Assembly (NCBI RefSeq): GCF_014323405.1
Contig: NZ_JACRWE010000004.1
Coordinates: 310,001-374,000, forward strand
From: Romboutsia faecis
GTDB lineage: Bacteria > Bacillota > Clostridia > Peptostreptococcales > Peptostreptococcaceae
Reading direction: 5' to 3'
DNA: 64,000 nt
Below, one piece after another: positions 9,407-17,336 of this stretch (within the stretch, counting starts at the first letter, position 1; each line of letters begins with the position of its first letter). A program made the position numbers and the translations under genes. The notes beneath the pieces were generated by a model. That model ran no database searches, was not told the DNA's origin, and saw nothing but the letters and a program-made list of their open reading frames with translations.

Positions 9407-11800
9407 ATGAAATCTATATTTAATAAATTTGATAAATATGTATTAGTAATAAGCTATGATGGAAATATAGTTTTTGCAAATGATAAATTATTGACAAGGC
9501 TAAAGTATGAAAAGGATGAATTATACAAACTGAATATAGATGATATATTAGTAACAAAAGATAATTTTAAAGCTAATTTATTAGATTTTTCAAAAGATAT
9601 AAAGATCGATTTAAGTTTATATTCGAAGTATAAAGAAGTAATAAAGGTATATAGCGATATTAGTGTAGATTATTTTGAAAAAAATAAATCTATTTTTATT
9701 ATATCTAAAGATAGAAAGTATAAATATTATACCATTGAGGATTTAGAAAATTTAATTGATAATTCGGGCAAGATGGCATATATAAAAGATGCAGATTCAA
9801 AATATTTATATTTAAATAAAGCATTTGCTGATGCTTCATTTAGAAAACAAGAAGATATGATAGGAACATACATGCAAGACTATATTGAAGAAGATTTAGT
9901 CAATCAATTTAAATATGATGATAAATTGGTTATAGAATCAAAACAATATAAATCATTTAATCAAAGTGCAATAATAGATGATGAAGAAGCTTGGTACGAG
10001 ATTTATAAATCTCCAATATATAATGAAAATGGAGATTTTAAATACATGGTATGCACATTAAGAGACATAACACTAGAAAAAGGAATAAATGAAAAACTTT
10101 ATAATAATTACAAACAAATAACTAATCTAAAAAATTTAGATATAGGAACTTCTCATATAGATATGTATGAATTATTAAAAAGTATAGGAAATAAAATAAT
10201 AAATGGAACAAATGCCAGTGGATTTTCGGTACTGTTATATGATGAGAAAAAATGTAGTCTTATACCATACATTAAGTTAAAAGATTCAATTAGGGCTTTT
10301 GAAGATATAGATATAATACCGCTAATAAATGATGAAGAATATAACTATATGATAAATGGAGAATATGAGGGATTAAAACCAGTAAATGAATCACAGTTAA
10401 GATATGATATAAATGAAAACTACTTACCTCTTATAGAATATATAGGATCATACAAAATTAAGCTCTACGATGAATTTATAGGGATTCTAAATATATCTTA
10501 TGAGGGTAAGTACACACCAGTTCATAACCAAGATGATTTTATGAAATCTATATGCAATACTATAGCTATGATTATTAAAAATTGTAGGCTTTCAGAAGAA
10601 ATAAAAATGGAAAATGAAAAAAGAAAACTTACAGAACAAGAATTAGAACTTTATTTAAGTACAGCTGTGGATTTAGTTGCTAGTTTTGATGAAGATGGTT
10701 GCTTTATAAGTGTAAATTCAAATTGGACTAAGTTATTAGGGTGGAGTGAAGAAGATTTGCTTAATCATTCGTATACTGAATTTATACATATAGATGATAT
10801 GGAAAAATATATATCTATTACAGATATGATAGATACTACAAATAAATTAGCGAATAGATACAGATGCAAAGATGGCAAATTTATATGGCTAGATTGGAAC
10901 TTTAAGTATGATTCAGAAAAGAATATAGTAATAGGAACGGCAAAAGATATTACAGAACAAAAAAACATAGAAGAACAAAAAAGAAAGTTAGAAGAGAAAG
11001 TTCATTTAGAAAGTATTAAAAATGAATTCTTTGCAAATATATCTCATGAATTTAAAACACCTATTAACATAATATTAGGTATAACACAGTTAACTAAAAA
11101 AAATATAGATAATAATGATTTAAGTATGAAAAATTTGATTAAGTACCTAGACACTATAAAGCAAAATTCATATAGGCTTTTAAGATTAGTAAATAATCTT
11201 ATAGATATAAGTAGAATAGATATTGGATATTATAATCTAATACCTTCAAATAATAATATAATAAGTGTAATAGAGGATATAACCCTTTCGGTAGTTGATT
11301 ATGTAGAGGATAAAAATATAAATCTAATATTTGATACAGATATAGAAGAGGTGGTAACCTCTTGTGATCCTGACAAGATAGAAAGGGTTATACTTAACCT
11401 TTTATCTAATGCCATTAAGTATACATCAGAGCATGGGACAATTGAAGTTAATATATCCCATGATGTAGAGAATGTGAATGTATCTGTAAAAGATAATGGT
11501 GTAGGTATTCCATCAGATAAATTAGATATAATATTTGATAGATTTGGTCAAGCAAATAACCTATTAACTCGAAAGTGTGAGGGAAGTGGTATAGGTTTAT
11601 CTTTAGTCAAGGCAATAATTGAGATGCATGGTGGAAAAATAAAAGTATATAGCAAACTAGGGAAGGGAACTGAGTTTGTCTTCAATATACCGATTATTAA
11701 GTTATTAGATAAAGATAAAGAGTATGTATTTAATTATGATAGTAAGGATTTTCATATAGAAAAATGTCATATAGAGTTTTCAGATATATACAGTTTATAA
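9407..11800 (+). CDS. Orphan PAS-PAS-GAF-PAS sensor histidine kinase
   Basis: The 797-aa protein has no signal peptide or clear membrane helix, so it is probably a soluble sensor. Order: a degenerate PAS at residues 1-100, a PAS at about 115-230 (ending CTLRDITLEKG), a GAF-like region at 240-400, another PAS at 420-520 (ending GTAKDITEQK), a HisKA box (NISHEFKTPINI, about 548-560) and an HATPase domain (NLLSNAIKYT, DNGVGIP, GSGIGLSLV, GKGTEF). The phosphorylated histidine and ATP-binding boxes look intact. No response regulator is adjacent. GAGGGGG lies 13 nt before the ATG, a rather long spacing. The ligand is unknown. Confidence 0.9.
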   Translation: MKSIFNKFDKYVLVISYDGNIVFANDKLLTRLKYEKDELYKLNIDDILVTKDNFKANLLDFSKDIKIDLSLYSKYKEVIKVYSDISVDYFEKNKSIFIISKDRKYKYYTIEDLENLIDNSGKMAYIKDADSKYLYLNKAFADASFRKQEDMIGTYMQDYIEEDLVNQFKYDDKLVIESKQYKSFNQSAIIDDEEAWYEIYKSPIYNENGDFKYMVCTLRDITLEKGINEKLYNNYKQITNLKNLDIGTSHIDMYELLKSIGNKIINGTNASGFSVLLYDEKKCSLIPYIKLKDSIRAFEDIDIIPLINDEEYNYMINGEYEGLKPVNESQLRYDINENYLPLIEYIGSYKIKLYDEFIGILNISYEGKYTPVHNQDDFMKSICNTIAMIIKNCRLSEEIKMENEKRKLTEQELELYLSTAVDLVASFDEDGCFISVNSNWTKLLGWSEEDLLNHSYTEFIHIDDMEKYISITDMIDTTNKLANRYRCKDGKFIWLDWNFKYDSEKNIVIGTAKDITEQKNIEEQKRKLEEKVHLESIKNEFFANISHEFKTPINIILGITQLTKKNIDNNDLSMKNLIKYLDTIKQNSYRLLRLVNNLIDISRIDIGYYNLIPSNNNIISVIEDITLSVVDYVEDKNINLIFDTDIEEVVTSCDPDKIERVILNLLSNAIKYTSEHGTIEVNISHDVENVNVSVKDNGVGIPSDKLDIIFDRFGQANNLLTRKCEGSGIGLSLVKAIIEMHGGKIKVYSKLGKGTEFVFNIPIIKLLDKDKEYVFNYDSKDFHIEKCHIEFSDIYSL

Positions 11801-11843
11801 TAACAGTTTATTTAATAAAGAAATAATTATAATTTTATTGTAT

Positions 11844-11903
11844 AAAAAAGAGTGACTTATTCTATAGTCCTATGTAGTAATAGAATAAGTCACTCTTTTG
11901 TTT
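11844..11903. terminator. Bidirectional terminator between convergent kinase and antiporter genes
   Basis: A perfect 19-bp inverted repeat (11846-11864 with 11881-11899, core GAGTGACTTATTC) is flanked by A and T runs, so it can end both convergent transcripts. Confidence 0.88.
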
Positions 11904-11904
11904 A

Positions 11905-12861
11905 TTATCGAATCACTGTATACGTCATATATGCCAAATAGATAGCAATTAGTATAAAGCCTTGATTTTTTACAAGTGAATAATCTTTTTTCATAAATAA
12001 ATATAAAAGGATTGTTATAGCAACCATAAATGCTATATCAATAAGAGCTAACATACTTATAGTAATAGGATTGATAAAAACAGCTAAACCTAAAACTAAT
12101 AATATGTTAAATAAGTTTGAACCAATTACATTTCCTATAGCTATCTCAGTTTCACCTTTTTTTATTGCAACTATAGATGTAACAAATTCAGGTAAAGATG
12201 TACCCACAGCAACTATAGTTAAACCAACTAAGTTTGCGCTCATACCAAATGATTTTGCAATAGATGTAGCAGAATTTACGACCATATCTCCACCTATTAC
12301 TATTCCTGCTATACCTACTATACATATTAATATAGTTTTAGGCATAGAAATTTCTTCTGATATTTCAGTATCTGTTGTTATAGCGACCTCATTACTACAA
12401 TCATAGTTTTCTGTAACAGAATTCTTAGATCTTTTTACAGTACTTATTAAGAAGTAAACAAACACAAATAATAATATAAGGCCTTCCATTCTATTCATTT
12501 TTAAGTCTAGGCCGAATACTAACAACATTGAACTTACTATTATCAAAAATGGAGTCTCTTTCTTTATAGTTTCTTTTTGAACTGGTAATTTAGCAATTAC
12601 CGCTGAAACCCCAAGAACCATAAGGATATTAAAGAAATTAGACCCTATAACGTTAGCAACACTCATATCATTTTGACCTGCTAATGATGATGTTATACTT
12701 ACAGCGGCTTCTGGTGCTGATGTACCCATAGCAACTATTGTAAGACCTATAACCATAGCTGGAACATTGAATTTTCTTGCTATTGAAGCAGCACCTTCAA
12801 CGAATATATCAGCTCCTTTTATTAAGAAAAAGAACCCTATTATTAAGATTAAAAATGACAT
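11905..12861 (-). CDS. Calcium/sodium antiporter, CaCA family (YrbG-like)
   Basis: The 318-aa membrane protein has two homologous halves, each with an alpha-repeat: GTSAPEAAVSI and GTSLPEFVTSI, the ion-binding signatures of K+-dependent Na+/Ca2+ exchangers. About ten helices are predicted. It would move Ca2+ out in exchange for Na+ (or H+). I place the start at 12861 rather than the upstream ATG at 12918, because TGGAGGAAT lies just ahead of 12861 and the extra 19 residues are not family-like. It stands alone on the minus strand. Confidence 0.88.
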   Translation of the reverse strand: MSFLILIIGFFFLIKGADIFVEGAASIARKFNVPAMVIGLTIVAMGTSAPEAAVSITSSLAGQNDMSVANVIGSNFFNILMVLGVSAVIAKLPVQKETIKKETPFLIIVSSMLLVFGLDLKMNRMEGLILLFVFVYFLISTVKRSKNSVTENYDCSNEVAITTDTEISEEISMPKTILICIVGIAGIVIGGDMVVNSATSIAKSFGMSANLVGLTIVAVGTSLPEFVTSIVAIKKGETEIAIGNVIGSNLFNILLVLGLAVFINPITISMLALIDIAFMVAITILLYLFMKKDYSLVKNQGFILIAIYLAYMTYTVIR

Positions 12862-13007
12862 ATAAATTCCTCCATAAAATGTATAAAAATAAAGATCTAT
12901 AAAAGAATAAGATACCATAATAATTGATTATATACAATTTATTTAACGTATTTTATATTAATATTTGAGAAAATCAATGTAAAAATACTTAAAGTGTAAA
13001 ATTAGGT

Positions 13008-13035
13008 TTGACTACTTTTAAATACTATGTATACT
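13008..13035 (+). promoter_or_regulatory. Candidate sigma-A promoter of the hexose-phosphate kinase gene
   Basis: TTGACT (13008-13013) and TATACT (13030-13035) are 16 bp apart, 40 bp ahead of the start codon. Confidence 0.55.
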
Positions 13036-13075
13036 ATAGATTTATACAAATAAAATTCTTAAGGGGGATAAGAAA

Positions 13076-14017
13076 ATGATTACTATATTAACATTTAATC
13101 CATCAATAGATAGGATGTATAGAGTAAATAGTATAGGAATAGGAGAAGTACAAAGAGTTACAAGTACAAAAGCTACTGCAGGGGGAAAAGGTTTAAATGT
13201 GACTAAGGTTTGTAAAATCTTGGGTGAAGAACCTTTAGCTATAGGATTTTTAGGTGGATTTAATGGAGAGTATATAAAAAATGAACTTAATAAGTTAGAA
13301 ATAAAAAATAAATTTACAGCCATAAATCAAGAAACTAGAAATTGCTTGAATATAATCGAAGATAACTTAACTAGTACAGAGTTTTTAGAAAAAGGACCAG
13401 TTATAGATGATCAAGATTTAATAAAATTTGAAGCTGATTTAGAAAGTGTATTAGAGGAAACTAAGATATTAGTAGCTTCAGGTAGTTATTGTCAAAATAT
13501 GCCTATAGATTATTATAAAATAATAGGTAATATATGCAAAAATAATAATATAAAATTTATATTAGATACATCTGGAGAAGCTTTAAAAGTAGCGTTAGAA
13601 TCTAATCCATATTTAATAAAGCCGAATGCTGATGAAATTAAACAATTATTAAATATAAATATAGAATCAAAGGAAGAAATAATATATGCAGGTCTAAAAC
13701 TACTTGAAATGGGAGCTCAAAATGTTTGCATATCATTAGGAAAAGATGGAATGATTTATTTAAATAATGATGAAGTATATGAAGTTAAGGTACCAAAAGT
13801 TGAAGCAGTTAATACCGTTGGTAGTGGAGACAGTACAATAGCAGGGTTCAGTGTTGGTATCTTGAGAAGTTATGATACTATAAATTTACTTAAATTAGCT
13901 AATTCTTGTGGTATTAGTAATGCTATGAACATAGAAACTGGATTTGTAAAATTAGATGAAGTAGAGAAGTACTATGAACAAGTACAGGTTAAGAAATTAG
14001 AATGTATTAACAATTAA
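13076..14017 (+). CDS. PfkB-family tagatose-6-phosphate / fructose-1-phosphate kinase
   Basis: The 313-aa kinase has the PfkB family marks: N-terminal FNPSIDR, AGGKGLNV (about 35-42) and the C-terminal GSGDSTIAGF with catalytic Asp252. The family phosphorylates fructose-1-P (FruK) or tagatose-6-P (LacC). Because an AgaS-type isomerase and a KbaY/GatY-type aldolase follow, tagatose-6-P kinase is the better guess, supplying tagatose-1,6-bisphosphate to the aldolase. It has its own promoter and AAGGGGG ribosome site, and the GntR gene that follows has another promoter. Confidence 0.82.
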   Translation: MITILTFNPSIDRMYRVNSIGIGEVQRVTSTKATAGGKGLNVTKVCKILGEEPLAIGFLGGFNGEYIKNELNKLEIKNKFTAINQETRNCLNIIEDNLTSTEFLEKGPVIDDQDLIKFEADLESVLEETKILVASGSYCQNMPIDYYKIIGNICKNNNIKFILDTSGEALKVALESNPYLIKPNADEIKQLLNINIESKEEIIYAGLKLLEMGAQNVCISLGKDGMIYLNNDEVYEVKVPKVEAVNTVGSGDSTIAGFSVGILRSYDTINLLKLANSCGISNAMNIETGFVKLDEVEKYYEQVQVKKLECINN

Positions 14018-14024
14018 GTTTATA

Positions 14025-14053
14025 TTGACATATATGGAAAAATATTCTATATT
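14025..14053 (+). promoter_or_regulatory. Strong sigma-A promoter of the GntR regulator gene
   Basis: Consensus TTGACA (14025-14030), a 17-bp spacer and TATATT (14048-14053). The transcript would begin at about 14060, exactly where the dyad at 14060-14073 lies. Confidence 0.75.
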
Positions 14054-14059
14054 GAAGAT

Positions 14060-14073
14060 GTGGTAGTAACCAC
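14060..14073 (+). promoter_or_regulatory. Candidate autoregulatory operator of the GntR/UTRA regulator
   Basis: GTGGT-AGTA-ACCAC is a dyad at the expected +1. Its core GGTAGTAACC shares GGTNNTAACC with a site ahead of agaS (14877-14886). Shared cores at both promoters suggest binding by the regulator encoded between them. Confidence 0.5.
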
Positions 14074-14093
14074 TCGGAGGAGACAAAAGCATT

Positions 14094-14819
14094 ATGATAA
14101 ATAGAAATGATAAAAGACCTATATATTACCAACTTGTTGAAATATTAAGGTCAAAAATTGAAAATGAGATGACTCCTAACGATAAAATGCTATCTGAAAG
14201 GGGAATATGTGAACAGTATGGAGTTAGCCGTACAACGGTCAGGCTTGCTATGGCAGAACTAGAGCATATGGGATACATCTACAAAAGGCATGGCAAAGGA
14301 ACATTTGTTGCAGCTCTAAATAAAAATTCACAAAATTTAATGGATAGTTATAGTTTTACTGATCACATGAAAGAACAAGGTAAAAACCCAAGTACAAAAG
14401 TGTTATCTTTTGAAACTTTAGAAAGTACAAATTATTTTGCTGAGAACCTGGGAATATCACCTGGAGAAAAAATGATAAAGATTACACGACTAAGGTTAGC
14501 AGATGAATTACCTATGATGTTAGAAAGAACATACCTTCCAATGAAGTCGTTCTCAGGATTAACTGAAGATATGGTAACTAAAAAACCACTATATGAAATA
14601 TTTAGAGAAAATTATAGTGAGATAATAAAAGTAGCAGATGAAGAATTCTCTGCAGGTTTACTATCAGATAGAGAAGCTCAATTACTAGAGGTTCCTGTAG
14701 ACTCAGCTTGTTTGAAATTACTTAGAACAACTTATAACAATGATAATAGAGTAATTGAATTTACTTTAAGTGTTGCCAGAAGTGATAAGTTTGTGTATAA
14801 AGTAAGGCATCTGAGATAA
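14094..14819 (+). CDS. GntR-family (HutC/UTRA) transcriptional regulator
   Basis: The 241-aa protein has an N-terminal winged helix (SERGICEQYGVSRTTVRLAMAEL, in parts) ending in the wing GYIYKRHGKGTFVA, and a C-terminal UTRA ligand-binding domain (LAENLGISPGEK-type opening, LPMMLERTYLP, and a closing FTLSVARSDKFVYKVR). UTRA regulators such as NagR and AgaR-like proteins bind phosphorylated sugars or amino sugars and usually repress. GGAGGAG lies ahead of the ATG. Neighbouring amino-sugar genes suggest galactosamine-6-P or tagatose-phosphate as effector; that is inference. Confidence 0.88.
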   Translation: MINRNDKRPIYYQLVEILRSKIENEMTPNDKMLSERGICEQYGVSRTTVRLAMAELEHMGYIYKRHGKGTFVAALNKNSQNLMDSYSFTDHMKEQGKNPSTKVLSFETLESTNYFAENLGISPGEKMIKITRLRLADELPMMLERTYLPMKSFSGLTEDMVTKKPLYEIFRENYSEIIKVADEEFSAGLLSDREAQLLEVPVDSACLKLLRTTYNNDNRVIEFTLSVARSDKFVYKVRHLR

Positions 14820-14839
14820 AAGTTAAATACATCAAAAGT

Positions 14840-14868
14840 AAGAGTCTTAAGAAGATTCTTTTCTTTTA
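14840..14868 (+). terminator. Probable weak terminator after the GntR gene
   Basis: A 9-bp stem (AAGAGTCTT, 14840-14848, with 14852-14860, one G-T pair) has a 3-nt loop and a TTCTTTT tail. Confidence 0.5.
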
Positions 14869-14876
14869 ATAAAACT

Positions 14877-14886
14877 GGTTATAACC
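14877..14886 (+). promoter_or_regulatory. Candidate GntR operator ahead of the agaS-aldolase operon
   Basis: The perfect palindrome GGTTATAACC matches GGTNNTAACC found at the regulator's own promoter. It lies 54 bp ahead of the isomerase start. A clear -35/-10 pair was not identified here. Confidence 0.45.
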
Positions 14887-14939
14887 TCATTACCAATTAT
14901 ATTGATAATGATAAATTTAATAGATAAGGGGAGAATAAG

Positions 14940-16124
14940 ATGTTTAATTTTGAAGATAAGAAATTAGAAGGATTAGGGGCAATAATAACTACAAAAGAAA
15001 TAAAGCAACAACCAAAATTGTGGGCAGAAGCTTATGAAATATACAAAGCTAATAAAACTCAAATAAATGAATTTATAGAAAATATAGGGGAAAAGCATGG
15101 TCAGTTTAGAGTTATATTTACAGGTGCTGGTACTTCAGCTTATGTAGGTCAAACAATACTTCCATACATTAAGAAAAAATCAGATATAAGAAAATATATA
15201 GTAGAATCAATACCTACAACTGATATTGTTTCTAATCCATATGATTTTTATATGGAAGATGTTCCAACATTACTAGTGTCATTTGCTAGAAGTGGTAACA
15301 GTCCAGAAAGCTTAGCTGCTGTAAATTTAGGAAAGCAAATAGTTAAGGATTTTTATAGTTTAGCAATTACTTGTGCTCCAGAAGGGAAGCTTGCTCAAAT
15401 AACTAAAAACGATGAGCATAATTATTTATTATTAATGCCAAGTAAATCAAATGATCAAGGATTTGCTATGACTGGAAGTTTCTCATGTATGATGTTATCA
15501 GCTATGTTAATATTTGATAACTTAGGAGAAGATAAAGAAAAATCATATATAGATGCAATAATAGATATGGGGAATAATGTAATAAGTAGAGAAGATGAAA
15601 TAAGAAATTTAATAGATAAAGAATTTGATAGAGTTGTTTATTTAGGTTCAGGATGCTTGTGTGGATTAACTCAAGAAGCCCAACTTAAATTACTAGAGCT
15701 TACAGCTGGAAAGATAGCTACTGGATACGATTCAACTATGGGATTTAGACATGGGCCAAAATCATTTATAAATGAAAATACTTTAATATTTGTATTTACT
15801 TCTAATGATGAATATACAAGAAAATATGATTTAGATGTTTTAGAAGAAATAAATGGTGATAATATTGCTAAATTAACTTGTTCTATATCTGTTAATAAAG
15901 ATCAAAACTTCTCTGGAGAGAAATTTGACTTTGATGCAAAATACAATGAATTACCAGATTTATATCTTGCATTCCCATATGTATTATTTGCTCAAACAGT
16001 TTCGTTATTAACTTCAGTCAAAGTTGGAAATACTCCTGATACTCCATCTCCATCAGGGACTGTTAATAGAGTTGTAAAAGGTGTAATAATACATGAGTAT
16101 CAAGAGCAAGTAAAAAATATATAA
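14940..16124 (+). CDS. agaS: AgaS-like SIS-domain galactosamine-6-phosphate deaminase/isomerase
   Basis: The 394-aa protein has two SIS (sugar isomerase) modules: FTGAGTSAYVGQ with SFARSGNSPESL in the first, and YLGSGCLCGLTQEAQLKLLE with a GFRHGPKSF substrate loop in the second. This architecture and length match AgaS, which converts galactosamine-6-P to tagatose-6-P with release of ammonia. AAGGGGAGA fixes the start. With the kinase and the aldolase it gives a plausible route galactosamine-6-P to tagatose-6-P to tagatose-1,6-bisP to triose phosphates. No deacetylase (NagA/AgaA) or EII of the Aga type is nearby. Confidence 0.85.
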   Translation: MFNFEDKKLEGLGAIITTKEIKQQPKLWAEAYEIYKANKTQINEFIENIGEKHGQFRVIFTGAGTSAYVGQTILPYIKKKSDIRKYIVESIPTTDIVSNPYDFYMEDVPTLLVSFARSGNSPESLAAVNLGKQIVKDFYSLAITCAPEGKLAQITKNDEHNYLLLMPSKSNDQGFAMTGSFSCMMLSAMLIFDNLGEDKEKSYIDAIIDMGNNVISREDEIRNLIDKEFDRVVYLGSGCLCGLTQEAQLKLLELTAGKIATGYDSTMGFRHGPKSFINENTLIFVFTSNDEYTRKYDLDVLEEINGDNIAKLTCSISVNKDQNFSGEKFDFDAKYNELPDLYLAFPYVLFAQTVSLLTSVKVGNTPDTPSPSGTVNRVVKGVIIHEYQEQVKNI

Positions 16125-16171
16125 TTCATTTCATTAAGAATATAGATTAAATTATATGGGGGGATAAAAGC

Positions 16172-17026
16172 ATGTCATTAGTAACAACAACTGAATTACT
16201 TAAAAATGCTCAAGAAGGTAATTATGCAATAGGAGCATTCAATGTAGAAAATATGGAAATGGTTATGGCTGTGATACAAGCTGCTGAGGAACTGAACTCT
16301 CCAGTTATATTACAAACAACTCCATCGACTGTTAAATATGCAGGACTTGATTATTATTTAGCAAATGCTAAAGTAGCTGCAGAAAGAGCATCAGTTCCAG
16401 TAGCTATGCATCTGGATCATGGTTCAAGTTTTGAACTTGCAATGCAAGCTTTAAGAACAGGATACACATCAATAATGATAGATGGGTCTCATGAAAGTTT
16501 TGAGGATAATATAGCATTATCAAAAGCAGTAGTTGATGCTAGTAGACCATCAGGTATTCCAGTAGAAGCTGAACTTGGAAAAGTTGGTGGAAAAGAAGAT
16601 GACTTAGATGGTGGAGAAGGTAGTGCATATACAGATCCAATTGAAGCGAAGATCTTTGTAGATAGAACTGGAGTTTCTTCATTAGCCATAGCTATAGGGA
16701 CTGCGCATGGTTTATATAAAGGAGAACCAAAGCTTGATTTAGATCGATTATCAGAAATACGTGAGGTTGTCTCAGTTCCATTAGTGTTACATGGAGGTTC
16801 TGGAATACCAGATGAAACTATAATAGAATCAATTAGAAGAGGAATATGCAAAGTTAACTACGCCACTGAGCTTCGTATAGCTTATAGTGAAGGAGTTAAA
16901 AAAGTTTTAAATGAAAATCCAGAAACTATAGACCCTAAAAAATACGGAGCAGAAGGATTAAAATGCGTTAAAGAATTTGTAAAACAAAAAATAGAGGTGT
17001 GTGGGTCTAACGGAAAAGCATGCTAA
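16172..17026 (+). CDS. Class II tagatose/fructose-bisphosphate aldolase (KbaY/GatY-like)
   Basis: The 284-aa zinc aldolase shows HLDHG (catalytic Asp82, Zn ligand His83), then TAHGLYKG (His179) and LHGGSG (His207), matching KbaY/GatY numbering almost exactly. The glycine loop GGSGIPD and the conserved NYATELR are present. It would cleave tagatose-1,6-bisphosphate (or fructose-1,6-bisphosphate) to DHAP and glyceraldehyde-3-P. It follows agaS by 47 bp with a GGGGGGAT ribosome site and ends the operon. Confidence 0.9.
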   Translation: MSLVTTTELLKNAQEGNYAIGAFNVENMEMVMAVIQAAEELNSPVILQTTPSTVKYAGLDYYLANAKVAAERASVPVAMHLDHGSSFELAMQALRTGYTSIMIDGSHESFEDNIALSKAVVDASRPSGIPVEAELGKVGGKEDDLDGGEGSAYTDPIEAKIFVDRTGVSSLAIAIGTAHGLYKGEPKLDLDRLSEIREVVSVPLVLHGGSGIPDETIIESIRRGICKVNYATELRIAYSEGVKKVLNENPETIDPKKYGAEGLKCVKEFVKQKIEVCGSNGKAC

Positions 17027-17032
17027 AATAAT

Positions 17033-17073
17033 AAAAAAAGCGGTAAACTTTATATGAGTTTACCGTTTTTTTT
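17033..17073 (+). terminator. Intrinsic terminator of the agaS-aldolase operon
   Basis: CGGTAAACT (17041-17049) pairs perfectly with 17057-17065 and is flanked by an A run and an eight-T run. Confidence 0.88.
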
Positions 17074-17123
17074 ATTATGATTAAATTGTAATTATTCTAT
17101 TTTTATATTATTGATTAAGATAG

Positions 17124-17265
17124 TTTTTTCAAAAAAAGTATGAAAAAGCTAAACTTTTCATAATGATATATTCTATATATAATTTAAAGTGTAAAGGATA
17201 GTTATTAAACATCAATGTTAATGGGATACTTTTTTCACAAAATTTATGAAAAATCTCAGCTTTTA
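17124..17265 (+). promoter_or_regulatory. Two direct repeats ahead of the PTS activator gene
   Basis: The 310-bp gap holds two 36-bp elements, 17124-17159 and 17230-17265, identical at 29 of 36 positions and both starting TTTTTTCA and sharing TATGAAAAA and CTTTT. They lie 106 bp apart, about ten helical turns. A TATAAT at 17284-17289 lacks a good -35, as expected for an activated promoter. They are candidate binding sites for the PRD activator encoded next. Confidence 0.45.
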
Positions 17266-17336
17266 TATAAATTTCTTTTATAATATAATGGGATTTGTAA
17301 TAAACAGTATAATTTTGGAAAAAGGGAGGAGCATAT

